The notes: generated from the sequence alone by a model not told the origin. A stretch of 64,000 bases of DNA from Chamaecyparis obtusa (GCA_027943335.1 BSBK01000527.1:648501-712500); one strand, 5' to 3'. Positions 23,931 to 37,230 are shown, numbered from the stretch's first letter. Made by a program: numbers and translations.

Positions 23931-24840
23931 ATGATGATGAATATTCATAGTTGGAATGTGAGGGCCTTGAGATGCATGACATGAAATATATAGTTAGGAA
24001 ATGGAGAAATTCTTTACTCGCTAAGGACATCATCTGTTTGCAAGAAATTAAGGTTGTGGGATACCATGCTTACAATACATTAAAGTTCATGTGGGAACAA
24101 GCTACTTGTTTTTTACCAACCATGATAAAGGTAGAGGAGGGTGGCCATGCTTATTGGTCCCTGGTGGGAAAATAAAATTGAGGCCAATGGTGTGTCACCA
24201 TGCCAAAGGGCACAGTGGGATTCCTTTAAACTTAAAGATCAAATAGTTAGTGTATGCAACATATACACAACCAATGATTATAGGGACAAAGCCATCCTAT
24301 GGGAGTGTCTATCTTCTAATCTTCTCAATGCTCATTGGATTTTTATTGGAGACTTTGATATGGTTGAGAACAATGATGATAAGTGTGGAGGAATAAAACA
24401 TTCATGGAAAGGGAATGACACTACTTATGGGCCAAATTCAAAAGGAGGTTCAATATGGTTGACCCGATAGAAAGGAGGAAGAATGAGTTACATGATATTT
24501 GGTTCACTTGGTGCAATAACCAGTCTGGTAAACAAAGAGTATATTGTGTGTTGGATAGAATTTATGATTATGTATCTTCTCTTTCTCTTACCCCCCCCCC
24601 CCCCAAGTGGGAAACCTCTTATGAAGGTTCATCCTTCTAGTATCTCTGATCACTCTCCTATATATGCATGTATTTATACTGATGAGCATCTCAATCCCTT
24701 TGTTAGAGATAAGAATAACAATCCCTTTAAACTCGATGTCTCCCTCTTGCAAGATGAAGACTTTGTAGATGCCATCAAGATGGCCACATGCCTTTCCAAA
24801 TTTTCCAGCTTTGGGTGTAATCCTAGATAAAAATGGGACC
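23931..24840 (+). pseudogene. LINE ORF2 endonuclease domain, decayed
   Basis: Pieces in shifting frames give the AP-endonuclease-like signature: IHSWNVR (about 23943), DIICLQEIK (24026-24052), WIFIGDFDMVE (about 24338-24370) and SDHSPI (about 24645-24662). The order and spacing match plant L1-type LINEs. A 14-base run of C (24591-24604) coincides with a frame change. Other stops confirm an inactive copy. Confidence 0.8.
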
Positions 24841-25738
24841 ACTTCATTGATGTATGGAGGAACATGTTTCAAGTGATTGGAAAAAAGAAATCCAAGGATA
24901 GATCTAGAGAATAATCCTTTCTTCAAAATAGAATTAATGAGATTGAGAAAAATCTCCAAGATAAAGGATATGATAAAAAGATAGAAGAAGAATTGACCTT
25001 AACCAAGATGGAGCTTAGGAGGGCTTGGAATTATAAGATTCAGGGGAAGAGAATAAGAGAAAAAATGAATTGGCTCTGTGAAGGAGATAAGGGAACCAAA
25101 TACTTTTTCAATCTTATCAAAGCAAAACCGAGAAGAGAACTCATTAATGAAATTCAAGTTGACAATGGGATAATCAGTGACAATAATGAAATCAAGGAAG
25201 CATTTTATAATTTTTATAAAGATTTGTTTTCTTTAGAGCATGGGATCAATAACCAAAAGACCCTTGACAAATGCTTGAAAATTATCCCCAATTTTTTTTG
25301 AAAAGGATGTTAAGGCCTTGTCACAAATTATTAAGCTTGAGGAGATTGGAGATGCTATTAAAGCTATGGCCAATGGGAAGTCCCCAGGACTAGATGGGCC
25401 ACCTGTTGAATTCTAAAAATAGAATATAAAATGGATTAGTATTGAACTATTAGCCATGTATGAGGATGCATTTGAACATGGATCCCTCAATGAAAACATT
25501 AATAGAGGTGTGATAAAACTCCTTCCAAAGAGTGGGGATAAATATCAAGTTAAAAATGGGAGGCCTATCACCCTCCTCAATCTTAATGGATCTCTCTTAG
25601 GGGATGGTTGTGGGCTAGTCCAAACACCATTATCAAATATCTGGGAATACCATTTGCAATTTATCCCTCTACTAAAGACATGTGAATGTGGATTTACTCC
25701 AAGATTGAAAAGAAACACATCAAGTGGAAAACCCATAT
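24841..25738 (+). pseudogene. LINE ORF2, RT N-terminal part, catalytic core deleted
   Basis: GDKGTKYFFNLIKAK (about 25086-25130), NGKSPGLDGPPVEF (25372-25413) and the LLPKSGD...GRPITLLN block (25519-25581) are the linker and first RT motifs of a LINE. Directly after, at about 25600-25738, the frame shows sequence of the post-RT region (SPNTIIKYLGIPFAI), so the RT palm motifs including the catalytic Asp pair are missing by internal deletion. At 25738 the LINE is interrupted by gypsy element A. Confidence 0.8.
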
Positions 25739-26555
25739 TGGTACAGGGCACCCATGGTAATCAAGGGGTTAGTAAATAGGAATAAAGGATTTGATCCAGT
25801 GGGATCATCCATGATGTAATCTCTGACCCATTTGTATGACTAACAGGCTCTAAGGTGTTTTATAAACCTAGAGTCACATTAGGCCAAGGGGTATTTTAAA
25901 GGTTGTAATAAGGTCTTTAGGTGATTTGGAGATAGGCATAGGCATAAAGAGAGTCTTTGGAAAGGCCTAAAAACCTTCAAAATATTTTTAAGAGTCTTAA
26001 GACATGAATTAGAAAAGTGATTAAAATGATGTAAAGCAACATTTAAAAGTTGCTCAAAAAGTTTTAATTCGATCACCATTAGGCACAACCAATTGGAAAA
26101 TAGTTGTAGCCATTAGGAAGGATCCATTTACATCCTTTTTTATCATACATGATCAGAAGTTGATTGATGTATGAAGTTTGGTAGAATTCTAAATGAAGAA
26201 ACCCTGATTTTGTGTAAAATTGTTTGATTGCTATATTGCATGATCTGATTGGTGATTGGAATTGATTCACATTTGAGGGATTTTTATATTGTTGTGTTTT
26301 GTAGTTCAGATGCAATTAGTTTGAACCAATTCGGTGAAGATTGGTGAGATTTGTGTTCAGATTTGTGGAAACAGTCTCATAAACCCTCATTTATAGGGAT
26401 CACTCAAAGATGGAGCCCCAACTTGCACTCCCACCGTGGAAAATCCATGAATCCTAGTGGAATGCAAGTTAGGAGGATTTAATTTAAGAACCTTGAAGGG
26501 AAAGATCAAGGTGTACAGGTTGGTGATTTTTCCACGAAGCCCTAGGCTAAACAAG
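25739..26555 (+). repeat. Element A 5' LTR, left half
   Basis: Aligns base by base, with scattered differences, to 38850-39673 of the 3' LTR. It stops at ACAAG (26551-26555), where insertion C begins; the 3' LTR continues uninterrupted at that point. Confidence 0.9.
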
Positions 26556-29500
26556 TGTTGATGAGACTTTGTGATGATCTCGCCAATGGTGTGATAGTTG
26601 TCACTGGGTACCGGGGGTACCGACCAACTTCACCTAAAGAGCTTTACCAGATAGTAAAATCCCCTAGCCTCCAAGCACCTGGTAGTCGGGTCACGACAGT
26701 GCAAGAAGGGCTCAGTTGGACAAATGATTGTTTATATAAAAGGGGTTGTTGGTTTTACTCACTAGTTCAGAAATTTTGGTAAGATAAGGTTTCCTACAAG
26801 TAGTTGTTAACTCCAAACAAAGAAAGATCAAAATATATGCCAAGGTTAGTAAATAAATCTACTTATAGTCATATCATAAACCTCTTAACATCAATAATGC
26901 TCAAATATAGAACTAGTAACTATACTAAGAACATGTCTGATCATCAACCAAGGTATACATTAGCAATGAAAGCAAAATTATTTTAATTAATTATAGAACT
27001 TTGAGTAAAGAACATAAGGAAGCATACAACATGAACGAAACTCGTTGTCAAAGATGAAGAACACTATCAGTATGGTACAAGAATGATCTTTATTTCTTCA
27101 TCAACTAAAAGGGCTATCATCACTGGATACATTCATGGCTTATGGGGAGCATTAACCTACTGAGAGTATCTATTGCATTGGAAAATAAAATAACTAAGCT
27201 CTGATCAACTATCACATGGAAAACAAAATCATCAACTTTGTCGACCCTTGCTTTGGCATCAGACTTCTTATTTATAGACATTTTTATAATCTACATTGGG
27301 ATTTGTCATATGTTTATTTCTATAAATTACAATATTTACAATTGGTACTACTTGCACTATCAAATATGTCACATCATGGGTACAACATATGAAGAGGGAA
27401 AGAAATAAGGGGAAGGGAAGAAAGAATAAAGAAAGTTGAAGATATTCCTCAAGTGGCACCATAGAACGTGTGAAGATAACCTGCATCATCCAGGTGCTTT
27501 GAATAGTGTGCTCCATAAATGTAGTGACGGCTCCACATCTCCATGTCCTCCCTTTTTCCACTCAACCATTAAATGTAGGAGTGACGCCTTGGGAACTAAG
27601 ATGACATGTATAATCCTTTATAATATACACATCACTTTTAACCATATTGTACCCCATTATCATCTGACAATATCTCTGACAAAGAATGTTTGACGGTGGT
27701 TGGTCGGTTTCAGAGAAATCATCAACCCAAACCACCATAAAGAATACAAAATTGGGAAGTCCAGAACTTTGGACTATGGGAGCTTACGCTCAAAGAATAA
27801 TGGATAGAAAGAAATGGATCTGCGGGAAGAAAAGTCTCGAAACCCAAAAAAACTTATGATTCTTTAAACTTTTAGAAGACCTCCAACACTTCTATCACAC
27901 CTCTTTTGTCTACCTCTTTTAGGCAATCCATTCTACTTGTATCATCTTTGAGATGATCCTTGGTATCTTTGACTTTACTCTTCAACTCAAAGGCGGTTGT
28001 GGCAGTATCGTGGGATTCAAGCACCAATCAAGAGAGTTCCCCTAAAATTGAACTATCAAAATCTCCCAAGATCCGGAATTGTATACCAGTCTTTTCATCA
28101 AACTTATTCAAAAATTATTCTATAGGGGTGTTGATACCTAGGTGGATTGGATTTATTTTGGCCACCTATAAAATGAATGCAATGAAATGATCCAGCAGAT
28201 CCTAAATTGCAGCCCTACGATCTTCTAGGACCTTAACCAGTTGCTTTCTTATTTTGACTTGGAACACAAGTCTGAAGTACTGGGTCTTCAGGTAGTGACA
28301 TGACTGGTAATATCTATTTCAGCCAATCTATCCTCTCCTAAGTTCAAAATTTCCTTGTGGTAGTATTTCATTCTTCATATTTCTCCTCTTGGGACTGCAA
28401 TGTTAAGACGATATTGTGAATCTTATCCTTGATAAAATGTGCCTCATATGATTCGGGTAGGGACTCAGTCAAAAATCTCTTAACTACCCCTAGTTTCTCT
28501 TCTATCCATTCATCCACCGCCAGTGCTTTCTTCTTCATGACTCGAAGCACCTCTACGTTGACCCATGGGAGTGGTATTCCGAAGGTGGAGGCCTTTGGTG
28601 CTATAGAAGAGAGTGAGGATGATAATTTCATTAAGAGCCTTCAAAGATTTGACTTTGAAGCTTGAAGCTCTTTCTTCTTTTGGTACTCCTTTTTGTACCT
28701 TTCATGAATGACCTGGCTCACATCATCAAGGAGATCTAGCTCTCCTTTTCGGTCTTGTCGACCTAGGGGAATCTCTATTACTGTATAATCACCTGCTGAA
28801 ATCTCTGATTCTTCCATGTCCAGTGGTGAGGTAGAAACTGATGCAACCACATTTCTATCTGGACCCCTCCAGGTGGTATATAAAGTCTAGCCCTTTTCAG
28901 CCTTTTGGGTACCTATTGGTCTGCTAACATGCCTGCTAGTGAAAGGGGAGCAGAACCTCTACAGTCTTATTTCTTCGATGTGATTCGACTAGCCATTAAG
29001 GCAAAACCTAGTTGACATTCAGTGTGATTTCAGGATGAATAAGATCCCAAATAAGTACATGTTTGGGATATTCCATAGGTATTTCTTTGGAACCACCACC
29101 GAGATTATTATTTGTATCTTCATCTACCCCAGTATCACCTTCGAGGACTTCTTCAAGGGGGTGGAGTGATCGGAGGATCTTGTTCAATGGAAACTTCCCC
29201 ACCTTGGAATTCCAAGGGGACCTCTGATTCACCTATTTGATGAGAGTCTTCTTGAGATGGAGGGGTGGCTTTTGAGGTTATAGTTATTCCCAAAGGTTCG
29301 GTTTCCTCATGGACCAGAGATTGCCCACCAATCTCAATGTTTCCTTTCTTGTGTTCTTCCTTCCTTCCTTCTTCTTCTACCATCTTCTTGGTTTCCTCCT
29401 GCCTTCGCTCTTCAGTGACTTCCTCAGCCTGGAGATGGGCTTCTTCTATAATTTTACCTTCTTCTTCCTCTTCTTCTTGGTGTCAGAGCTCTTATGCTTG

Positions 29501-32500
29501 TTTGTGAGTGCTCCCCTGTGCCTCTTCTATTTCTTCGACCTCCCAGAGAACATCTACATCTAGTTTTGAGGCTTTTTTGACTGCTTCTTCCTATTCTACA
29601 ATATGGTGCAGACTTCCTTGTTCGTTGATGTGGAAGAAATCATCGACATTTTTTGATAAATATCTGGTGGATCCTTCGAAGCATTGTCAATCTCAGGGGA
29701 AGAAGGGATTTCATGGATCTCAGCCTCTTCTTCTAGTTCCTAGCCTCAATCTAGGGAAGGCTTACTATCTTTTTGTTTCTTTCTCCTTTGGAGGGTTGGC
29801 CTGCCAGTGACTATTTTTGTTGCTTCCTCTTCCATAAGTGCCATGTCGAATGGGGCAATCGTTGATGTTATAGCAACTCCCAGAATTTAGGAACCTAGAG
29901 GAACAACTCCAAGACCAAAGGTCATGCCATACTTTGTTGCCTCCTGAAGTTTCCAATATTTATCCACCTATTCATCCAATTGCTTCAACAAAACTTTAGG
30001 TATCAGGCTAGATGGCTGAGAGGATTCACCAACTTTTTGCTTCCCACGGCCTAGGGACTGCCCTCTTGTCCGGGGTCTGGAGACACCAATTATTATGGGG
30101 TGTACATCCTGGCGGACACTTCTTAGGCATACTTTATCAAAATGAGTGTGACTTCACTCAATTATTATTTTGGTCACATCATCAACGCTCAAAATCTATG
30201 GGGTATCCCAATCTACTAGAGGAAGGCTTGACTTATCGACTCTTGCTTCTTTAAACTCAGGGTCCTCCAACGGATCTGGATCTGAATATTTAAGAGGGAA
30301 TGTCCAAAGACCTAGATGATTCATCATTATCATTGGCATCCTCACATACTTCTTGTTCTGGACCTTGAAATCACCCTGATAGTCTTCCCAAAAATCTTCT
30401 ATATGTGGTTCATGGGGTTGGGATCCCAAGGGTATTGCTTTCTCGAGGCGGCCATGTGGATCATAATTTTGGCACCTAAGTGAAAATTTGCCTAAATTTA
30501 GGCTACTCATCTCATTCTCTACCTCTTTGGCAACAACGAGGGAGAAATTATATCTTCCATAAATGATAGGGAATGAGATGGAAGCAATCTTTTTAGTTGC
30601 CAATAGGGCATGCACCTATAGGACTTGCTGAAAAAATCAAGCAAAGCAACCTTATCTCTGCAATGCTTTGGTAACAAAAATGGTTCTTCAGAGAAATAAG
30701 TAACTTGGATGTAGGTGAACTGAGAAAACTGAATGAAATAACACCCCCAGGGGGCAATCATGGCTATTGCCTCTGGGGATAATCTGAAACCTACATCCCT
30801 AGTGAGCTCCTTGATCCCATTATATACAAAGGCATTGTTAACTCAACATAAATTATGGAAATAGTCATCCCACTGGATCTGAGGAAAATGATCCCATGGT
30901 GGAGACTATCATGCCTGTGTTCCAAGGATTCCAACTCTACTCAAACCCTAAACTCCTCCTAATTGTCAGGTGAAAGTCCATAGGATGAAGGAAGTCATAA
31001 CAAATTTATTTTCTCCTTCCACTTTCCTCATTTGTGCATCTAGGTGGTCGAAGATGATGGTATCCCAGTCGAAGTGCAACTTGTTAGTGATCATGCTACA
31101 TTGGAAATAATACATCCATGAAGAGAACTCTTGGGCATGAGTTTCCCCAAAAATCCTACACAAATAGATGATTCTAGCTTGGATCAACTCCTTCAAATTT
31201 GTGTGGGGAATATCCATCTTCATTTTCTTGTAATCCGAGCAGGGTGTCTGCAACCATGTTGTATTCAAATGATGGTGGATTGCATCATGTACATCAATGA
31301 ATTGTTGCATAGAAGAAGCCCTAGCCATGACAACAACGTCACTGAAGTGAGGGATCATCTAGACCGTGGAAAAAATATCTCAATCCAAGGAGGAAATGAG
31401 AACCCCATTAGATAGCATAGAAGCTCGAGTGGCCGTATTGTAGCTCTTGGCCACGAGCAATATTAGTTCCAGAGCCTACAAGATAGCGGGAAACATGCAG
31501 CTTGCATGATCCTAGAGGTGGATAGATTAACTAACAAAGCGTCATTAGTTCTTTTTAGCTGATACATTTTTTGTTGTAGGATCTTCAATTCAGCCCAGGT
31601 GCCGAAATTTGTATATGATATCTCTCAAAGTGAAGTTTCTATTCGGGACCTGTGAACTACCCCCTCCTTAAGGTATTTCATCACTAGGGGGATTTTTCCC
31701 AAGGCCTACTCTGTCTTGGACTTCTTGGATGGGCTGGGAGATGTGCTTGGGAGCTCTGGGCTTCCAGGAGGGGATCCTACTACTGCCATCTTTTCAACCT
31801 ATTTCCTGCAAAACCAGACAACCATCAATAATAACATCAGATTATTAACAAAACTCTAGATTCTGGAAGTCTGGATATCCATATTTTAAATGGTGGGAGG
31901 TACGATGGCTAATTAATGTGACATATTTTTGTTGTGGCATGCCATTTCCAAGTTGCGTGTGCATGTACGCTTGCACGTGCAGAGTTATGATATTTTAATT
32001 AACAACTTGCATGACAATAATGGCATTAATTAGCCTACTAGGAAAAATACAAATGCAGATGTGCGAGAAGTTAGTACGACCGTCAAGATACAAGTAACAT
32101 GAAATGAGGTTACACTTGTGACGAGCTAGTCACCAAACTACTAGGACTCGAATTGGTGACTAGTGATTTTGCATGACTCGACATGGCTCACCCTAATGGT
32201 GACACGTCACACTTACAACAACTGGTTGTAAGACCAAAGTGGGTTTATTGTTTGGACATGGCCTAGCTAGCCTCGCAAAGAATTTCAAAAATAAAATTGG
32301 TCCTCTTACATACACTTGCCACAGACATCGCAACTCCCTACTTGACACCATTCAACATTCTCAAACCAGTCCCTCTGAAGGGGATTTCATAACTTCAAAA
32401 TGACTTAAATGATATCACACGAGTGTGAGGACCAAGCCAACTCTCCACACTATGCACTAGAGGAACTTTACAGGACTTAGAAGGAATCATTTACAAGACT

Positions 32501-33437
32501 CTATATGTACAAGGTGTAGACTAGGCACTATGGAAAAAATTTACATCGGCTAACAACGACCGCTAACGCTATTCTACACTACAATTTACACAAAATCATA
32601 GTATAAACATGAACTAATGGCGTATACATGTGCCTATATAGAAATGTATAGGAATCTACAAAAACATACATATTTATAGGAATATACATGCATTTACATA
32701 AATCTACAAATGAAAAACATATATATTACAAGAAAATACATAAATTTACAGGAATGTACAAAATTCGGACGAATCGGGCAGGCCGAAAATGATCCAAATC
32801 ACCAAGGATTCACACCAAGCCTATTTACAGGGTGAAGCCCTTGGTGCAATGCGAAAAGAAGGGACAAAAAGGAATCAAAACAAGAAGAACAAAAAGCAAA
32901 ACAAAGGCTCGAATGAACTTACCTAGAACAAGGGAAGACTGAAAGCTAATAAAGACGTTCACTCACTCACCTTTCGAAGGACCAAATCACTTCCCAAAAT
33001 GAAGGAGCGTGAACTTCAACACTCAGAATACTAGCACAGGGAACTCAAACAAAGAGGAATCACACTTAGAAGTTTTGTAGCTTTGAAGGTAATTATTCTT
33101 TGGGTAATTATAAAAATGATGGGTAAAATCCTTTTATAATGCCTAAGCAAGAACATTAATTGTTGATTAGAATCACGAGGTAGAAAAGCCCTAAATTTTG
33201 GGTCTGGGAATGTCTGGCATTCACTCCTTCAATGAAGACAAAAATTACACCACCGGAGTCTAGAGTCCAAAACTTAGCACGACCGACAAATAAAACTCTA
33301 AGAGAAGAGTCTCAAAGAAGAGAAAGGGGAAGAACATTGAAAACCACAAAATGAAATGAAAGAGAAAGAAAGAAAAACAAAGGGCGACCTGACATTTTTC
33401 CAAATAAAATGTAGGGATGGGTATACAGGGCATAACG
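26556..33437. mobile_element. Insertion C, 6.9 kb, no recognised polymerase
   Basis: It splits the 5' LTR of element A and is flanked by a perfect 5-bp duplication ACAAG (26551-26555, 33438-33442). It opens TGTTGATGAG and closes GGGCATAACG, close to the TG...CA form if the last base is mutated. I could not find terminal repeats by eye. Its only protein-like content is broken minus-strand sequence at 28368-31795. It may be a large non-autonomous LTR derivative or a composite. The parts 26556-28360 and 31800-33437 show no gene; 32560-32770 is rich in 'tacaxxaatxtaca' words. Confidence 0.7.
28368..31795 (-). pseudogene. Unrecognised broken coding region in insertion C
   Basis: A chain of minus-strand open pieces runs from about 31795 (MAVVGSPPGSPELPS, after a TTTGCAG acceptor-like site) through 30966-31358 (with FDWDTIIFDHLDAQ), 30196-30615 (with YGRYNFSLVVAKEVENEM), 29008-29383 (acidic, Glu/Pro-rich), 28641-28850 and 28368-28631 (charged, helical). 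The codon-like bias, the Ser/Pro-rich start and the acidic middle suggest one former long protein now broken by stops and shifts. I do not recognise the family and assign no function. Confidence 0.45.
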
Positions 33438-33442
33438 ACAAG

Positions 33443-34162
33443 CCCATGTGTTTAGTCTCGAACTATGAAGAAGTGAGAGACAGTCATACCAAAGGAGTGG
33501 TAAGAATCAAATAAATGATGAAAATAGTGTAATTGGTGATAGTAGATCATATCCAAGTGGTTTTGGTGATTCTGTGAACCCATTTTTTAGGAACTCCTTT
33601 AGAAACCAGTCCTAATTAGGCCTTTTAGGTCTGTGTCCTTTGTTGAGTGTTTGGGGGTGTAGGAACAGAGTCAAAATCTGACCTTTTAGAGTTTGACCAA
33701 GAACCATCAAGGGTATTCAAAAATATAATTTTTCTAGGAAGACCTTTTTGAAAAGTACAAATATTTTGGAAGAAACCAAGTCCTTAGGGCTACTAGGCAA
33801 ATAGGACAGTTCGGTGTAGTGTGAAGTAAATTGTGAAAATAAGCATTCATGCTTGGTCGATGGAACAATCTAAGGTATCTCAAGGAGGAGTCGGTCTTAT
33901 CACTCCATTGGAACACAAATCTTATGATTGCATGGGTGATAGTTGAATTGAGAACTTAGAAAAGCCACTCAGTGAAAGACACCACCAAGTAGAATAGAAC
34001 ACCACTGACCAATAATCGATCTCATCAGTGAACAACATGAACACTTCACCAAGAACCCCAAAGTAGTTACCGAGCACATCTAACAAGCTACCGAGCCAAG
34101 TCAAAGGCTGGATAAGTAGTGGAATTTGGATTTCCATTCTTCTAGTTGCCTATTCTACATCA
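33443..34162 (+). repeat. Element A 5' LTR, right half
   Basis: Matches 39674-40398 of the 3' LTR (cccatgtgtttagtct... to ...gttgcctattctacatca). It resumes exactly at the base following the duplicated ACAAG. Confidence 0.9.
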
Positions 34163-34164
34163 GG

Positions 34165-34176
34165 TGGTATCAAAGC
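34165..34176 (+). other. Element A primer binding site
   Basis: TGGTATCAAAGC, two bases after the LTR end. It differs by one base from the complement of the 3' end of plant initiator tRNA-Met (TGGTATCAGAGC). Confidence 0.85.
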
Positions 34177-34189
34177 ACTAGGAGAATCC

Positions 34190-35275
34190 TTGGGGAAAAG
34201 GATTAGGAAAATGGTGGATGAAGGAGATGGTGAAGAGATCCCTACAAGGATCACCAATGTGGAGCTCGCAAAGATAATGAGAGAGCACATAGCATAGAGT
34301 AGAAGGATGCAAGTAGAGATAGAAATACTTAAGAGAAATGTAGATAGAAGGGATAGAGAAGACTTTGAAGAAGGAGATGGGGATGAAGAAGAGACCCATT
34401 TTCATGCTAGAGATAGGGTACCTACATATCAGAGATCCTTAATTGAATCTCTTGAAAGGGTAGGAAATAAGGAGAGTAAAGAAGACCCATCGACGTTCTA
34501 TAGGAAGTTGAATCCAGAGGAGATTATGGATTAGTTGGAAGCATTGGTAAATCACTCTGAATGTGATGAAGTGTCGAAGAACTAGAGGGTGAGAACTGCC
34601 AAGTCCAAGATGAAAGGTTTTGTCCTTAGTTGGGGGAACTTCTTGCAGAATGAGAGAATGGAGGAAGGAAAAAATCCTATATCTTCATGGAAGAGAATGG
34701 TTGCAAAGATAAAGAAGCAATTTATACTAGATGATTATAAGATAATGATGCATAGGAAGTTACAAAATATAAAATAAAAGGACTTAGATGTAAGTACCTA
34801 CATAGAGGAATTTCACAAGATGTCCCTCAAGGCAAGAGTACCTAAAAGTGAGAAGCAAAAGTTGGCAAGGTATCTGAATGGCCTCAAATACAATATTTAG
34901 GATGAACTTAGTCTCTTCAATCATGAGACAGTTCATAAGTATTTCCAAATGGCATTAAGGATAGAAAAAAAACAAAAGAGGAAGGGAGATAACTAGAATA
35001 GAGGAAGAGGAGGAAACTTCAAAGGAAGAGGTAGATTTGGTGGAAGAGGAACATCTCCTAGACCACAAGGAGAGTCAAATAACCATGACCAAGTGGTAGA
35101 GTCAAGTCATAGAGGTAATTTTAGAGGAAGAAATTCCCATAGAAGAGGAATATTTGGAGGTAGGGGATCAAATGTGTTCACTGGAAGATGTTTCACTTGC
35201 AATCAGGTCGGGCACTAGTCTTTTAGATGCCCTGAGAAACAAGGGTCAACTAGTAAAGGAGGAGAAATAAGGATT
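34190..35275 (+). pseudogene. Element A gag
   Basis: Open pieces 34307-34534 and 34589-34777 and the following sequence give a typical chromovirus Gag: a capsid with WKRMVAKIKKQFILDDY and TYIEEFHKM, then an Arg/Gly-rich tract (about 35000-35170) and a zinc knuckle CFTCNQVGH...FRCP at about 35190-35235 with a stop inside it. In-frame stops occur throughout. Confidence 0.85.
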
Positions 35276-35399
35276 CATTTGGCCCGGGAAGAAGATGATC
35301 AGAGCATTCAATCAAACTCAAGACCTATAGGACCAAAGCAAGGGGAGTGCCTAATGTTCAATAGGACCCTCTTGAAGGTGTCGATCACAAAGGAGCCCC

Positions 35400-36109
35400 C
35401 ATAGAGAAAATCTCTCTTCAAAACCACATGAAAGGTAAGTGGAAAAGTTGGTAAGGTTATAGTAGATTCAGGATCAACATATAGTCTTACATTAATAGAA
35501 ATGGTTAATAAGCTTGGTTTGAAGAATATTTTGCACCCTTGTCCCTACAAAGTCTCCTGGTTAAATAAGGAACAACAAGCCTTGATAAATGAACAAGTTT
35601 GGATAGAATTCCAACTAGGTGAATATAGGGATAGAAAACTATGTGATGTCACTAAGATGGATGTTTGTCACTTACTTCTAGGGAGAACCTAGCAATATGA
35701 TGTTAGTACACAATGTGATGGTAAAAATAATGTCTATAATGTGACTAAGGATGGTGTGAGTTACTCTATGACCCCACTCCTTGATGATGGTAAGGATAAA
35801 CACATAGTAACTAGTGTCATGCTGGTGGATGAAAAAGAGTTCATGAAGACCCTCAAAGAGAAGGATACCCCATGTTTTTCCCTAGTAGTAAAGCCCAAGG
35901 AAGTGGTAAATAAGAAGACTAAGAACAAGATACAAGAGAGAGATGTAGGTCCCAAGGAGGTGAAGGAATTGTTGGACAGATATAAAGGGATAGTTGCAAG
36001 CAGTATAACAGAAACATTGCCACTCCATAGAGATGTTATCCATTACATCAACCTTATACTTGGGTATACATTGCCCAAAAAAGTAGCTTATAAGATGACA
36101 CCAGATTAG
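35400..36109 (+). pseudogene. Element A protease and RT linker
   Basis: The protease active-site motif IVDSGSTYSLT is at about 35460-35490, followed by 35501-35692 (GLKNILHPCPYKVSWLN, CDVTKMDVCHLLLGR), then 35741-36109, which leads into the RT. Stops separate the pieces. Confidence 0.85.
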
Positions 36110-37230
36110 AATGAGGAGATTTCAAGACAAATACAAGAGTTGTTAGACAAAGGCTTCATAAGAAAGAGTATAAGTCCTTGTGTTGTCCATGTAGTTTTGG
36201 CCCCAAAAAAGGTAGGGACATGGAGAATGTGTATCGACTCTAGAGCCATAAACAAGATTACCATCAGATACATGTTCCCCATGCCAAGGATAGAGGATTT
36301 GTTGGATTTGTCTAGGAGGGGAAAAGTACTATTCCAAGGTGGATTTGAAAAGTGGATACCACAAAATAAGAATAAGAGGAGGAGATGAGTGGAAGACAAC
36401 TTTTTAAACAATTGAAGACCTTTATGAATGGTTGGTTATGCCATTTGGCCTTTCCAATGCCCATAGTACATTCATGAGGCTCATGAATGAAGTCATAAAA
36501 CCTTTCATAAATCATTTTGTAGTAGTATATTCAGATGATATACTGATTTTTAGCAAGGATAAGGATAAAATTTTAAGGCATTTGGATTTTGTATTAAAAA
36601 GATTGCATGAGGAATAGTTAAATATAAATTTGGAAAAGTGTTTCTTCTTAAGGGAAGAGTTGATATTTCTTGGCTTTTTTATCTCCAAGGGAAGTCTCAA
36701 GATGGATCCCTCAAAGGTGGAATCAATCCTTGATTGGCCAACACTTAGAATTGCAAGTGAGGTAAAGAGATTTCATGGCCTTACATGCTTTTACTGGAAA
36801 TTTATTAAAAAAATTAGTGGTGTATGTGCTCCTATGCTTGACACCCTAAAAAGAGGCAGAAAATGTTAATTTTCTTGGACTAGTGAGGCAGATGAGTCTT
36901 TTCAATATTTGAAGAAGAGGGTAGCAGATCAACCCGTCTTAGTGTTACCAGACTTCTACAAGGTCTTCACAATTGAAAGTGATGCAAGAAACAAGACTAT
37001 AGGGGGACTTTTGAGTCAAGAGGGTAGGCATGTGGCCTTTTTTAGTGAAAAGTTGAATTAAAAAAAACAAAATTACTCAACATATGATCTAGAAATGTAT
37101 GCAATGATTCAGTCTCTGAGAAAATGGAAACATTATTTATTGCCCAAGGCATTTGTAATTTACATTAATAATCATGCTCTGAGTTTTTTGAATAGGTAGG
37201 AGAAGTTAAACCACCAACATATGAAGTGGA
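36110..37230 (+). pseudogene. Element A reverse transcriptase and RNase H
   Basis: RT blocks LLDKGFIRKSISPC and [15 protein letters not shown] (about 36137-36265), motif A in a shifted frame (KVDLKSGYH, about 36338-36362), [10 protein letters not shown] (about 36432-36461) and the catalytic box changed to YSDD (about 36529-36540, family consensus YLDD or YVDD). The RNase H region (FTIESDARN, about 36966-36993) is also shifted. Stops occur at 36107, 36386, 36615 and 36867, among others. Confidence 0.9.

Noticed and set aside
32126..32163. 11-bp inverted repeat CTAGTCACCAA...TTGGTGACTAG
   Set aside because: Real but isolated; short palindromes of this size are expected in a window of this length, so it is not called a feature.
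26556..33437. LTR pair within insertion C
   Set aside because: The two ends were compared in both orientations; no convincing repeat was seen, so LTRs are not annotated.
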